Notes: a model not told the origin generated them from the letters alone. A stretch of 62,263 bases of DNA from Gammaproteobacteria bacterium (GCA_947457195.1 CANGUU010000010.1:1-62263); one strand, 5' to 3'; positions 8,658 to 18,153 are shown, counted from the first letter of the stretch. Numbers and translations are program-made.

Positions 8658-10340
8658 ATGCACGATGGCCTGGCCCTCATCACCACCATTGCGGCGAGTT
8701 TTGCGCTGGCGCTGGTCATGGGTCTGCTGGCCAACAAGCTGCGCCTGCCGACACTGCTCGGCTACCTGCTGACCGGTGTGATGGTGGGGCCGGCGACGCC
8801 GGGACTGGTGGTGGACCTTGCGCTGTCCCAGCAGTTGGCCGAGGTCGGCATCATCCTGTTGATGTTTGGTGTGGGTCTGCATTTTTCGCTGAGCGATCTG
8901 CTGCAGGTGCGGCGCATTGCCCTGCCCGGCGCACTGGCGGGCATCAGTGTGGGGACGTCGCTGGGCTTCGGGCTCGCCAGTCTATGGGGTTGGCCCGTGG
9001 GCAGCAGCCTCGTGTTCGGACTCAGCTTGTCGGTAACCAGCACCGTGGTGCTGATGCGGGCCCTGGAGCAGCGCGGCACACTTAAATCGCTCAACGGTCA
9101 CATCGCCACGGGCTGGCTGATCGTGGAAGACATGGTGATGGTACTGGTGCTGGTGTTGCTGCCCCCGCTGAGCGCGTTCCTGGGCGGCAGCGAGGCGGAT
9201 GTCGCCACGACTTCCTCGCTCTGGCAGACCATCTCCTACACGCTGCTGAAAGTGGCGTCATTCGTGGCTCTCATGCAGGTGGCTGGCCGCCGCTTCCTGC
9301 CCTGGATGCTGTCCTACGTCGCCAATACCGGTTCCCGCGAGCTGTTCACCCTGTGTGTGATCGCCGTCGCCGTCGGCATCGCCTACGGGTCAACCGAACT
9401 GTTCGGCGTATCGCTGGCCCTTGGCGCCTTCTTTGCCGGCATGGTGATGCGCGAATCACCGCTCAGCCACCGTGCTGCCAACGAGACGCTGCCGCTGCGC
9501 GACGCCTTTTCCGTGCTGTTCTTCGTGTCGGTCGGCATGCTGTTCGACCCGACGGTGCTGCTGGAGCAGCCGCTGCGAGTGCTGGCCGTGGTGGCGGTCA
9601 TCCTGCTCGGCAAACCCCTGGTGTCACTGCTGTTGGTGCTGGCATTCCGCTATCCGCTCAACACCGCCGTTACCGTTGGGGCGGGGCTCAGTCAGATCGG
9701 CGAGTTTTCCTTCATCCTCGGCGCGCTCGGCGAGGAACTGGGGCTGCTGTCGAGCGAGGGCATGAGCCTGATCCTCGCCGGCGCCCTCATCTCGGTACCG
9801 CTGAACACGCTGGTATTTCGCGCTGTCGAACCCCTGCAGAAATGGCTGCGCGAGCAGACGCCGCTGGTACGGCTGCTCGAACGTTCCGACGATCCGCTCG
9901 CGGAACTGCCGCTGCACATCGCCTCCACCGAAGTGACCAACCATATCGTGCTGGTCGGCTACGGCCGTGTGGGTGGCCGCATCGGCCGGGAACTGCTGGC
10001 ACACCGCGCGCCGTTCGTGGTGGCGGAGCAGAACCGGGAAATTGTCGGCGCGCTGCGCGAGCAGGGCCTGAAAGCAGTAGCAGGCGATGCGGCTGATCCA
10101 GCCGTGTTGATCCAGGCGCACGTGGCGCGCGCCCGCATCCTCGTGATCACCCTGCCCGATACGCTGCACGTGCCATACATGGTGGAGGTGGCGCGTATGC
10201 TCAATCCCGGAATCACCGTGCTGATCCGCGCCAACAGCGAGGAGGCGGCGGCGCTGCTCAACAAGACCCATGCCGGCGACGTCTTCCTCGGCGAGCAGGA
10301 AGTGGCCAAGGGCATGCTTGGACGCATCCTCACGCAGTGA
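8658..10340 (+). CDS. Monovalent cation:proton antiporter, YbaL/KefB family
   Basis: 560 residues. ATG 8658 follows ggaga by six bases. Residues 1-385 form a 12-13 helix Na+/H+ exchanger domain, including GLxLxVTSTVVLMRALEQRG and GLSQIGEFSFILG, both typical of the CPA2 family. Residues about 418-540 form a RCK/TrkA-N Rossmann domain with the nucleotide site VLVGYGRVGGRIG. The lack of a glutathione-site insertion favours YbaL over true KefB/KefC. The role is K+ or Na+ efflux in exchange for protons at the inner membrane. It is transcribed alone; the next gene follows after about 100 bases. Confidence 0.9.
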   Translation: MHDGLALITTIAASFALALVMGLLANKLRLPTLLGYLLTGVMVGPATPGLVVDLALSQQLAEVGIILLMFGVGLHFSLSDLLQVRRIALPGALAGISVGTSLGFGLASLWGWPVGSSLVFGLSLSVTSTVVLMRALEQRGTLKSLNGHIATGWLIVEDMVMVLVLVLLPPLSAFLGGSEADVATTSSLWQTISYTLLKVASFVALMQVAGRRFLPWMLSYVANTGSRELFTLCVIAVAVGIAYGSTELFGVSLALGAFFAGMVMRESPLSHRAANETLPLRDAFSVLFFVSVGMLFDPTVLLEQPLRVLAVVAVILLGKPLVSLLLVLAFRYPLNTAVTVGAGLSQIGEFSFILGALGEELGLLSSEGMSLILAGALISVPLNTLVFRAVEPLQKWLREQTPLVRLLERSDDPLAELPLHIASTEVTNHIVLVGYGRVGGRIGRELLAHRAPFVVAEQNREIVGALREQGLKAVAGDAADPAVLIQAHVARARILVITLPDTLHVPYMVEVARMLNPGITVLIRANSEEAAALLNKTHAGDVFLGEQEVAKGMLGRILTQ

Positions 10341-10441
10341 ACTGCGCAGCCTGCTGCGCCGCAGGGTAGCCCGGCTTGACCATCGCCGCTGCGGCTCAGT
10401 ATCTTGCCGCGCCTCTCATCACCCGCCCCGCAGGTACTGCC

Positions 10442-10756
10442 ATGAGCCAGTTCGACAACGTCACCGTCATCAAGGCCGCCAACGTGTACTTCGACGGCAG
10501 GGTCGCCAGCCGCACCGTCCTGTTCCCCGACGGCAGCAAGAAGACGCTTGGGCTGATGCAACCGGGTGAGTACGAGTTCGGCACGGCGCAGGCCGAGGAA
10601 ATGGAAATCCTCGCCGGCGACCTCGACGTGCTGCTGCCCGGCAGCAGCCAATGGCAGCACTTCAGCGGCGGCAGCAGCTTCTTTGTACCGGCCAATGCCC
10701 GCTTCAAGCTGCAGGTGCGCCAACTCACCGACTACTGCTGTTCCTATCTCGGCTGA
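10442..10756 (+). CDS. ppnP: Pyrimidine/purine nucleoside phosphorylase, cupin-type
   Basis: 104 residues, the usual length for this small cupin family (formerly DUF1255). Recognisable segments are [18 protein letters not shown], GVMxPGEYxFGT seen here as [25 protein letters not shown] and [17 protein letters not shown]. PpnP splits a broad range of nucleosides by phosphorolysis in the cytoplasm. ATG 10442 is chosen because upstream in-frame sequence does not match the family. It is convergent with arsA; the two stops are only 12 bases apart. Confidence 0.93.
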   Translation: MSQFDNVTVIKAANVYFDGRVASRTVLFPDGSKKTLGLMQPGEYEFGTAQAEEMEILAGDLDVLLPGSSQWQHFSGGSSFFVPANARFKLQVRQLTDYCCSYLG

Positions 10757-10768
10757 CGCTGCCGGCGC

Positions 10769-12526
10769 TCAGCCCAACAAGGCCGCGAGCGCGGCAACAC
10801 CCACCGGCGGCACCGGCTGCCAAGGCACCACGCAGGGAGGCGTCGCACTGGCGGCCACCACGCGCGCGATCTGACGGCGTTCCACCTGCAAGCGCGCCTG
10901 CAGGAGCGGGTGCTGCGTGCCGGTGGCCAACAGTGACCGATTGATTACCCACGCGAAGGGCTCGATCCGGGCGCGTCGCAAGTCATCCTGCAGGGCGATC
11001 GCCTGCGACACCGGTGTCGACTCCGGCAAGGTGACCAGCACCAGCTTCGTATAGCTGGCGTCCTGCAAGCGCATCAGTGGCGTGATTACCTTGCCGGTAG
11101 CGCTGTCATCAAAGCCGCGCAGCACCTGGCGGTGATAGGCACCGGCCGCATCCATCAGCAGCAGCGAGTGACCGGTCGGCGCCGTGTCCATCACCACGAA
11201 GGCACCGCGCGCCTGCGATACGAGGTGGGAAAAGGCGTGGAACACCGCCACTTCCTCCGTGCAGGGTGACTTGAGGTCCTCCTGCAGCAGGGCAAGTTCG
11301 GCAGCGCTGAGCCCGGGACCGCGTGCTGCCAGCACCTTGTCGATGTAGCGCCGGGTTTCCAGCTTCGGGTCGATACGACTCACCACCAGACCCTCGACCT
11401 CGCCCGCCAGCGTCATGGCAAGATGGGCCGCCGGGTCGGTGGTGGTGAGGTGTACGCTCTTGCCGGCCCGAAGCAGCGCCAATGCCAACGCGGCCGCCAC
11501 GGTGGTCTTGCCGACACCGCCCTTGCCCATCACCAGCACCAGACCCCGGGGCTCGCGGACGAGGCGCTCGACCAACTGCGCCAGGCCGGGCAATGGTGGC
11601 AGGGCAACCGGTGGGGAAGACGGCGGTGGCGGTGCTGGGGCCTCCTCCGCCAGCAAGCTGCGCAGTGCGGCAAGACCGACACTGTCGACGGCCCGCAGCG
11701 GTATGCGCGTGCAGACCAGGCCACGCAGAGTCGCCGGCAGCGCAGCCAGTGCGGCGCTTTGCTGCGCCTGCAGTGCAACAGCGACAGGGTCGGTACCGAC
11801 ATCGTCGGTGAACACGGCATTGATGACCAACTGCTGCGATACCAGCCCCAGCGCCTGCAGTTCGCCGGCCGTGCGGCCGGCCTCTTCCAGGGCGGCTTGC
11901 TCAGGCCGCGTCACGAGCACCACGGTGGTCTGCGTCGGATCGCTCAGCGCCGCCAGCGCAGTGTTGAACAGGCTCTCCTGCATCTTGAGCCCGGAGTGGG
12001 GCCCCAGGCAGGACGCTCCACGATCATTGCCCTGCAGGAAACCACTCCAGGCCCGCGGCAGGCTGAGCAGCCGCAGCGTGTGTCCGGTCGGTGCCGTGTC
12101 GAAGACCACGTGCTCATAGGGCAGGGCTGTGTCAGCGAGGAGGGTGGCGAATTCGTCGAACGTGGCGATCTCCGTGGTGCAGGCCCCGGACAGCTGTTCG
12201 CGTACCGAAGCCACCTCGTCGTCCCCTGCAGCGGGGGGCAACTGGGCCAGCACACGCGCCCGGTAGTGCTCAGCAGCCACGTGCGGGTCGATGTTGAGCA
12301 CCTGCAGCCCGGGCGCTCCCGGCACGGGCACCGGCCGGTTGCTGAGCGGCACGCCGAGCATCTCGTCGAGATTGGAGGCCGCGTCAGTGCTGACCAGCAG
12401 CACGCGTTTGCCTCGCCCGGCCAGCGCCAGCGCCATGGCCGCCGACAGGGACGTCTTGCCGACGCCGCCCTTGCCGGTGAAGAACAGGAAGCGAGGCGGC
12501 GAATCCAACAGGGCGAAGGGGGGCAT
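10769..12526 (-). CDS. arsA: Arsenite-activated pump ATPase ArsA, duplicated two-domain form
   Basis: 585 residues from ATG 12526, giving an N-terminus only 17 residues before the first P-loop. Two homologous halves each carry GKGGVGKT (about residues 18-25 and 333), and each has DTAPTGH downstream, the ArsA signal-transduction motif. Three cysteines in ACTTE, ASCLGPH and SPCTEE occupy the positions that bind As(III) in the E. coli enzyme. It energises arsenite efflux when docked on the membrane carrier. It is transcribed away from arsR-arsC-acr3, with the shared operator between them. No ArsD metallochaperone is present. Confidence 0.95.
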   Translation of the reverse strand: MPPFALLDSPPRFLFFTGKGGVGKTSLSAAMALALAGRGKRVLLVSTDAASNLDEMLGVPLSNRPVPVPGAPGLQVLNIDPHVAAEHYRARVLAQLPPAAGDDEVASVREQLSGACTTEIATFDEFATLLADTALPYEHVVFDTAPTGHTLRLLSLPRAWSGFLQGNDRGASCLGPHSGLKMQESLFNTALAALSDPTQTTVVLVTRPEQAALEEAGRTAGELQALGLVSQQLVINAVFTDDVGTDPVAVALQAQQSAALAALPATLRGLVCTRIPLRAVDSVGLAALRSLLAEEAPAPPPPSSPPVALPPLPGLAQLVERLVREPRGLVLVMGKGGVGKTTVAAALALALLRAGKSVHLTTTDPAAHLAMTLAGEVEGLVVSRIDPKLETRRYIDKVLAARGPGLSAAELALLQEDLKSPCTEEVAVFHAFSHLVSQARGAFVVMDTAPTGHSLLLMDAAGAYHRQVLRGFDDSATGKVITPLMRLQDASYTKLVLVTLPESTPVSQAIALQDDLRRARIEPFAWVINRSLLATGTQHPLLQARLQVERRQIARVVAASATPPCVVPWQPVPPVGVAALAALLG

Positions 12527-12594
12527 ACAGGGGTTCCCGAGGGGCGGACCGGTCCCCATTGCAACAAATTTCGGGAAACGGCACACTGCTTTTC

Positions 12595-12622
12595 ATTTCT
12601 ATATTCGTGGAATTATAGAAAT
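12595..12622. promoter_or_regulatory. Probable ArsR operator (inverted repeat)
   Basis: The arms atttctata and tatagaaat are a perfect 9-base inverted repeat separated by 10 bases, and the spacer itself contains attc-gtg-gaat. It lies in the 117-base divergent gap between arsA and arsR, 22 bases before the arsR ATG. It is the only AT-rich palindrome in this GC-rich locus. ArsR-family repressors bind such repeats, so it probably controls both directions. Inference from position and symmetry. Confidence 0.75.
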
Positions 12623-12643
12623 ACTTGCGGAGGTCCTTGCTCC

Positions 12644-13000
12644 ATGGGCAACACACTGGCGGAAGCCTCGGTCCTGCAGGCGCTGGCGGCGCTGTCACAG
12701 CAGGCGCGTCTGCGGATCTTTCGCGCGCTGATCGTGGCCGGCGAAGCAGGAACCACACCTACCACGCTCGCCGAGACGCTGGGCCTTCCAGCCAACACCC
12801 TGTCGTTTCACCTCAAGGCACTCAGTCACGCCGCCCTCATCCGCCAGCAGCGGCAGGGCCGGCATCTACTGTACCGGGCGGAGTTTGCCACCATGGATGC
12901 GCTGCTCGGCTATCTCACGGAGAACTGCTGTGCCGGGGTCGCCTGCACTGTCACGCCCGTGTCTTCCTGCAAACCGATCAAGCGAGCCAAGCGATCATGA
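12644..13000 (+). CDS. arsR: ArsR-family arsenite-responsive repressor
   Basis: 118 residues. ATG 12644 has cggagg upstream. A winged helix-turn-helix spans about residues 15-80 (SQQARLRIFRAL, then TLAETLGLPANTLSFHLKAL and GRHLLYRA). The usual ELCVC metal motif in the recognition helix is missing. Instead Cys95, Cys96 and Cys101 lie in ENCCAGVAC near the C-terminus, close to the C-terminal three-cysteine As(III) site of the Acidithiobacillus-type ArsR. It would release the operator at 12595-12622 on binding arsenite. Its TGA overlaps the arsC ATG by four bases. Confidence 0.93.
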   Translation: MGNTLAEASVLQALAALSQQARLRIFRALIVAGEAGTTPTTLAETLGLPANTLSFHLKALSHAALIRQQRQGRHLLYRAEFATMDALLGYLTENCCAGVACTVTPVSSCKPIKRAKRS

Positions 13001-13503
13001 TCTCCGGCACCAGACCCCTGCACGTCCTCTTCGTCTGCACCCACAACTCGGCCCGCAGCGTGCTGGCCGAGGCGCTGCTCAACCACCTCGGCCATGGGCG
13101 CTTCGTGGCCTTCTCCGCCGGCAGCCACCCGCGTCCCGATCAGCGACCCAACCCACTCGCCCTGCAGGTGCTTCAGGAGGCGGGTATCGCCGTCGAGGGT
13201 CTCGCCAGCAAGAGCTGGGACACCTTTGCCGATCCCGATGCCCCGCACATGGACCTCGTCATCACTGTCTGCGACAACGCCGCCGGCGAAAGCTGTCCGC
13301 TGTGGCCGGGAGGACCGGCAGTGGCGCACTGGGGCTACGCCGATCCGTCCGCAGGCTCGGCGCCGGACGCGGTGAAGCTGCAGGCCTTTCGACGCACACT
13401 GTTCCTGCTACGCCGACGGCTAGAGCGCCTCGTGGCTGAGCCGCCCGAGCGGCTGACACCGTCGCAGCTGGTACAGACGGCCCGTAACCTCGCCAAGGAG
13501 TGA
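12997..13503 (+). CDS. arsC: Arsenate reductase, low-molecular-weight phosphatase family
   Basis: 168 residues; the ATG overlaps the arsR stop as ATGA, indicating coupled translation. The catalytic loop CTHNSAR (Cys14 to Arg20) and the redox pair in VCDNAAGESCPLWPG (Cys92, Cys100) define the LMW-PTP-type ArsC, which reduces arsenate to arsenite using intramolecular disulfide relay and thioredoxin or a similar donor. The C-terminus carries the usual helix FRRTLFLLRRRLERL. Its product is the substrate of the exporter encoded four bases downstream. Confidence 0.95.
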   Translation: MISGTRPLHVLFVCTHNSARSVLAEALLNHLGHGRFVAFSAGSHPRPDQRPNPLALQVLQEAGIAVEGLASKSWDTFADPDAPHMDLVITVCDNAAGESCPLWPGGPAVAHWGYADPSAGSAPDAVKLQAFRRTLFLLRRRLERLVAEPPERLTPSQLVQTARNLAKE

Positions 13504-13507
13504 ACCC

Positions 13508-14527
13508 ATGGGACTGTTCGAACGTTACCTGAGCCTTTGGGTACTGCTGTGCATTGCCCTCGGTATCGCGCTCGGTCAGGCGCTGCCCGCGGTGTTCGAA
13601 GCCGTGGCTGCGCTGGAGGTCGCGGCCGTGAACCTGCCAGTCGGCGTGCTGATCTGGGTGATGATCATCCCCATGCTGGTGAAGATCGACTTCGCCGCGC
13701 TCGGTAGCCTGCGGCAGCACGGCCGCGGCATTGCGGTGACCTTGCTGGTGAACTGGCTGGTGAAGCCGTTCTCGATGGCCCTGCTGGGCTGGGTGTTCAT
13801 CCGCCAGTTATTCGCCCCGCTGCTGCCTGCCGCCGAACTCGACAGTTATGTCGCCGGTCTCATCCTGCTGGCAGCGGCGCCGTGCACGGCCATGGTCTTT
13901 GTCTGGAGCCGGCTGACCGGCGGTGATCCACTGTTCACGCTGTCACAGGTGGCCCTCAATGACAGCATCATGGTGGTGGCCTTCGCGCCCTTGGTAGGTC
14001 TGCTGCTCGGCCTGTCGGCGATCGCCGTGCCGTGGGACACACTGCTCGTCTCGGTGTTGCTCTACATCCTGGTGCCGGTGCTGCTGGCACAGTGGCTGCG
14101 GCGCCAGCTGCTGCGCCAGGGTACTGCAGTGCTGGCGCGGGCCATCATGCGCGTGGAACCGTGGTCGATGGCCGCGCTCCTGTTGACGCTGGTGCTGTTG
14201 TTCGCCTTTCAGGGTGACGCCATCGTCCGCCAGCCGCTGGTGATTGCGCTGCTGGCCGTGCCCATTCTGCTGCAGGTGCTGTTCAATGCCGGCCTCGCCT
14301 ATTGGCTCAATCGCCAGCTCGGCGAGCGGCATGAGATCGCCTGTCCGTCCGCACTGATCGGTGCTTCGAATTTCTTCGAACTGGCGGTGGCCACGGCCAT
14401 CAGTCTGTTCGGCTTCGACTCCGGGGCGGCGCTGGCTACGGTGGTGGGCGTCCTGATCGAGGTCCCGGTGATGCTGGGTGTGGTAGCCGTGGTGAATCGC
14501 AGCAAGGGGTGGTACCAGCGGGCCTGA
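13508..14527 (+). CDS. Arsenite efflux permease, ACR3 family
   Basis: 339 residues with ten predicted transmembrane helices. The signature APCTAMVFVWSRLTGGDP followed by TLSQVALND contains the conserved Cys126 in the fourth helix; GASNFFELAVATAIS near the end contains the conserved Glu. The ribosome site aaggag overlaps the arsC stop, so arsR-arsC-acr3 is one operon. ACR3 exports As(III) across the inner membrane. Here it is paired with ArsA, which in model systems usually partners ArsB; ACR3 can also work alone using the proton gradient. Confidence 0.95.
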   Translation: MGLFERYLSLWVLLCIALGIALGQALPAVFEAVAALEVAAVNLPVGVLIWVMIIPMLVKIDFAALGSLRQHGRGIAVTLLVNWLVKPFSMALLGWVFIRQLFAPLLPAAELDSYVAGLILLAAAPCTAMVFVWSRLTGGDPLFTLSQVALNDSIMVVAFAPLVGLLLGLSAIAVPWDTLLVSVLLYILVPVLLAQWLRRQLLRQGTAVLARAIMRVEPWSMAALLLTLVLLFAFQGDAIVRQPLVIALLAVPILLQVLFNAGLAYWLNRQLGERHEIACPSALIGASNFFELAVATAISLFGFDSGAALATVVGVLIEVPVMLGVVAVVNRSKGWYQRA

Positions 14528-14618
14528 GCTGGGGGCAGTGCTAGAATCCCTGTTGCCTCGGTGCGAACAGCACTGGCACGGCCGACCCGCACAGTCCACC
14601 CCCCCAAGAGGACGCCCC

Positions 14619-15755
14619 ATGCATCGGTACCCCCTGCAATCGTGCGCCACGCTGCGCACCCACCGCTCGCCGCGGCTGATGACCCCCAGCCTCGCTGCCC
14701 TTTGCCTGCTCCTCGGCGGCTGCGGCCAGCCGGACACGGGCAGTAACACCGCCGAGCCCGCTGCCGTTGCCCCGATGGCTCCGCTTATCGTCTGCGACCG
14801 CGAGTGCCTGCTCGACGCCACCGACGCCTATCTCGCCGCCCTGGTGGCCCATGATCCGTCGTTGGCGCCGCTGGCCAGCAACGTGGTGTTCGTCGAGAAC
14901 GTCACCCGCAAGCAACCCGGCGAGGGTCTGTGGCAGACGGCCGTCAGCGGGCCGACCGCGTTCTTTCTGCGCGTGCCCGACGAGACAACGCAGAGCCTTG
15001 GTCTGCTCGCCATGATGACGCGCATGGCGCCGCCGGCCCCGCCGCAGGGCGCCACGCCGGAGCAAGTGGCTGCGGCCGCCGCCGCAACTGCCATCGAGCA
15101 GCCAGTGCTGGTGGCCCTCCGGCTGCAGTTCGACGCCACCGGCCACATTCGCGAAGCCGAGCACCTGCTGACGCCGGTGCGGGAGGCCCAACTCGCCAAC
15201 CTGCAAACCCTGCGACCGGGGCTGCTGAGCGAGATTCCGGCGGAGCAGCGGCTACCGCACCAGCGACTCATCGACATCGGCAACAGCTACTACCCTGCCC
15301 TCGACGACAATGACTCCGACCTGACGTTCTTTGCCCCCGACTGCGAACGGCACGAAAACGGCATGATCACCGCCAGCGCGGCACCGGCGCCGGAGGCCCC
15401 TGCCATCCCCGGCACCGCGCCCACGCCGCGAGTGGCCCGCGACTGTTACGGGCAGATCGAGAGTGGCACTTTTCAATACATCGACCGCATCGACAATCGA
15501 CGCGTGTTTGCCGCGGATCCGGTGACGGGCCTGGTGATGGGCCTGTCGCACTTCCGTCATCCGATGGACAACCTGCCCTACACGGTGACCAATACCGACG
15601 GTACCCAGTCCGAGCGGACGGCGGCCACCCTCACGTTCGCCCCCTTTGACCTGCCCGCGGCCCACATCTACAAGGTGGGTGAGGACGGCCTCATTCACGA
15701 AATCGAGGCCATGGGGTTTACCACCGCCTACAACTCGCCCACCGGCTGGGAGTAA
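14619..15755 (+). CDS. Lipoprotein of DUF8021-like family (paralogue A)
   Basis: 378 residues. ATG 14619 sits six bases after aagagga. The signal ends in a lipobox LLGGC (Cys35), so it is probably a lipoprotein. The mature part begins CDREC (Cys59, Cys63), then DPSLAPLASNVVFVENV and GEGLWQT, as in secreted DUF8021/NTF2-like proteins. The same order of motifs occurs in the protein at 54558: CDREC, GLW, a DCxRxENG segment and a C-terminal Y-N-x-P-x-W. Here a Pro/Ala-rich insertion separates the second half. Function unknown; fold inference is NTF2-like. It lies between the ars operon and the TPP riboswitch. Confidence 0.75.
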   Translation: MHRYPLQSCATLRTHRSPRLMTPSLAALCLLLGGCGQPDTGSNTAEPAAVAPMAPLIVCDRECLLDATDAYLAALVAHDPSLAPLASNVVFVENVTRKQPGEGLWQTAVSGPTAFFLRVPDETTQSLGLLAMMTRMAPPAPPQGATPEQVAAAAAATAIEQPVLVALRLQFDATGHIREAEHLLTPVREAQLANLQTLRPGLLSEIPAEQRLPHQRLIDIGNSYYPALDDNDSDLTFFAPDCERHENGMITASAAPAPEAPAIPGTAPTPRVARDCYGQIESGTFQYIDRIDNRRVFAADPVTGLVMGLSHFRHPMDNLPYTVTNTDGTQSERTAATLTFAPFDLPAAHIYKVGEDGLIHEIEAMGFTTAYNSPTGWE

Positions 15756-15822
15756 GGCTGCGCTGCCAGCGCCGGGCAGCAGAGTGGCCCGCGTCGGCCG
15801 CTTCTGCTAAGGTTCGTGCCGT

Positions 15823-15908
15823 CCTAAGGGGTGGATCGCTGCAGGTGGCGGCGGTTCTGAGAACAAACCCTTCGAACCTGAACCAGTTAATGCTGGCGTA
15901 GGAATAGG
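15823..15908 (+). promoter_or_regulatory. TPP (thiamin pyrophosphate) riboswitch, THI element
   Basis: The conserved core is present in order: ccta...ggggtg, ctgaga, acccttcgaacctga, then ccagttaatgctggcgtagga. The P1 helix closes as ccta (15823-15826) with tagg (15905-15908). The spacing and the ctgaga / gaacctga / gcgtagga blocks are diagnostic. It precedes the TonB-dependent receptor ATG by 157 bases, so the receptor (and possibly the DUF2490 gene) should be repressed when TPP is abundant. I see no clear terminator between the aptamer and the gene, so the platform may act at translation. Confidence 0.95.
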
Positions 15909-16065
15909 CACCGTTCATTCGGTCTGTCCTGGCTCTGCCTTCCGTGCTTTACCGGCCCTGCTGCCGGCGCGCCGGTGGCGGCCAGACCCTCGCTCCGTCG
16001 CCAAGACTGCGTTCCTGTCACCGTGTTGAGTCGTCACTGGTCAGGCAGTCTTTACGGAGTCCCTC

Positions 16066-18153
16066 ATGCAAGCACTGCGTCGTGTCCCCTGCTTCCCTGT
16101 CCGCCCGCTGCTCACGCTGGCGATTGCCATGTTCGCCCGCCAGACGCTGGCCCAGCCGATCGATTCCACTGTGGAGGAAATCGTCGTCACCGCCGACTTT
16201 CGCCAGCAGGGTCTCAACGACATCGCCGCCAGCGTGCGCGTGCTGGACGCCGCACTCATGCAGCGCCGTAACGCCCAGCACCTGGAGGACGTGCTGCACA
16301 ATGCCCCCAACGTCAACTTTGCCGCAGGGGCCTCACGCGCCCGCTACGTGCAGCTGCGCGGCATCGGCGAGACCGGCCAGTTTGTCGAGCCACTGAACCC
16401 CTCGGTAGGCCTGCTGATCGATGGCATCGATTTTTCCGGGCTCGGTGCGGCGGCCATGCTGTACGACATGGCTCAGGTCGAAGTGCTGCAGGGCCCGCAG
16501 GGCACGCGCTACGGTTCCAACGCACTGGCCGGGCTCATCAACCTGCAGAGCAAGGCCCCCACCGACACGCTCGACTACGGGCTGCAGCTGCAGCGCGAGA
16601 ACTACCGTGGTACCGGCATGGCCGGCTTCGTCTCGGGTCCCGTCAGCCGGAACGCGAAGGTGAGGCTGGCCGGGCAGCGGCTGCGCAGCGACGGCTTCAG
16701 CATCAACACCTTCCTCGGCCGGCCCACCAACACCCGCGACGAGCGGACACTGCGCGGTACGCTGGCGTGGCAACCGTCAGAGACTCTGGCGGTCACCGCC
16801 CGCGCTGGCCACATCGACGTCGACAACGGTTATGACGCCTTCTCGCTCGACAACCGCCGCGACACGCTGAGTGACCAGCCGGGGTTCGACCGGCAACGCA
16901 GCAACTACCTCGCCGTGCAGGCGACCTCCAGTACTTCGGCAGCGTACCAGCTCGAGGCACTCGCCACCGTCGCACACTCCGACGTCGGGTATGGCTACGA
17001 CGAGGATTGGGTTCATCCTGGCTTCCATCCGGACGAGTACGCGTCGACCGACCGCTACCTCCGTGACCACGCTACGCGCAGTGCCGAACTGCGGCTGCTG
17101 TCGACGCCTGAGGGCGCCCTGTTCGGCGGTCGCACGCGCTGGGTGACCGGTGCCTACCTTCTGCGTCAGGCCATCGCCCTCAATCGCGTGTACACCTACG
17201 CCGACGACTTTGGCAGCCAGCTCGACATGCAGCGTCGCGCCGTCTACACCGACACCACCACGACACTCGACGCGCGCTGGTCGCTGGATGCCGGCCTGCG
17301 CGCGGAGCACTACCGCGCCGGCTACCTCGATTCGACTGCCGTGCGCTTCACGCCGGACGAGGCACTGTTCGGTGGCAAGCTGGCACTGAATTTCCGTACC
17401 GACGCGGGACAGCTGCTGTACGCCAGCATCGCCCGCGGCTACAAGAGTGGCGGTTTCAATACCGATGGCTCGCTGGATGCCGATCTGCGCAGTTTCGACG
17501 CCGAGACGCTGTGGAATTACGAACTCGGCTTCAAGGGCACGCTGGTCGACGGTCGCCTGTCGACCCAGCTGGCGCTGTTCTACATGGACCGCGGTGACGT
17601 GCAGATACAGAGTTCCACCACGCGGGTGCGCGCCGACGGCAGCGCCGAGTTCATCGACTTCACCGGCAATGCCGCCACCGGTTTCAATCGTGGGCTGGAG
17701 TGGAACCTGGACTTCTCGCTGTCCGACCGGCTGACCTTGCAGGGGACGCTCGGTGTACTCGACAGCGCCTACGCCGACTTCATCAATTCAGCAGGGCGCA
17801 ACCTGGACGGCCGCGAACAGGCACAGGCCCCGGCCTGGCAATACAGCATCGGCGTCGACTGGCAGCTCCGCAGGGATCTGGCCCTGGACGTGAACCTGCA
17901 GAGTCGCGCCGCCTTCTATTTTTCCGACAGCCACGACTTCCGCTCCCAGCCCTACGAGCTGCTGAACGCCAGTCTGCGCTGGCAGCGTGATCGCTGGCAG
18001 TTGACACTGTGGGGGCGCAACCTCACCGATCGCGACTACGCTGTGCGCGGCTTTTTCTTTGGCAATGATCCGCGGGAGGGTTACCGGGACCGCGGCTTTA
18101 CCCAGCTCGGGGAACCCAGGCGCTACGGGCTCACGGTGGACTGGCAGTACTGA
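16066..18153 (+). CDS. TonB-dependent outer-membrane receptor under TPP riboswitch control, probable thiamin-family uptake
   Basis: 695 residues. ATG 16066 follows cggag. A signal peptide ends near RQTLAQ. The TonB box is EEIVVTA, then a plug domain (about 45-160, with the usual LRGIGETGQ and VEVLQGPQGTRYGSNA) and a 22-strand barrel ending in aromatic Tyr (DWQY). Plug motifs match siderophore/vitamin-type receptors. The substrate is inferred from the riboswitch only: thiamin, its phosphates or the HMP precursor. Thiamin-regulated TonB receptors are known from comparative genomics of other proteobacteria and Bacteroidetes. A DUF2490 outer-membrane protein follows 96 bases later. Confidence 0.9.
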   Translation: MQALRRVPCFPVRPLLTLAIAMFARQTLAQPIDSTVEEIVVTADFRQQGLNDIAASVRVLDAALMQRRNAQHLEDVLHNAPNVNFAAGASRARYVQLRGIGETGQFVEPLNPSVGLLIDGIDFSGLGAAAMLYDMAQVEVLQGPQGTRYGSNALAGLINLQSKAPTDTLDYGLQLQRENYRGTGMAGFVSGPVSRNAKVRLAGQRLRSDGFSINTFLGRPTNTRDERTLRGTLAWQPSETLAVTARAGHIDVDNGYDAFSLDNRRDTLSDQPGFDRQRSNYLAVQATSSTSAAYQLEALATVAHSDVGYGYDEDWVHPGFHPDEYASTDRYLRDHATRSAELRLLSTPEGALFGGRTRWVTGAYLLRQAIALNRVYTYADDFGSQLDMQRRAVYTDTTTTLDARWSLDAGLRAEHYRAGYLDSTAVRFTPDEALFGGKLALNFRTDAGQLLYASIARGYKSGGFNTDGSLDADLRSFDAETLWNYELGFKGTLVDGRLSTQLALFYMDRGDVQIQSSTTRVRADGSAEFIDFTGNAATGFNRGLEWNLDFSLSDRLTLQGTLGVLDSAYADFINSAGRNLDGREQAQAPAWQYSIGVDWQLRRDLALDVNLQSRAAFYFSDSHDFRSQPYELLNASLRWQRDRWQLTLWGRNLTDRDYAVRGFFFGNDPREGYRDRGFTQLGEPRRYGLTVDWQY

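Noticed and set aside
11423-12643. Long N-terminal extension of the ArsR frame
   Set aside because: The upstream part is antisense to arsA; ArsR family length and the ribosome site place the start at 12644.
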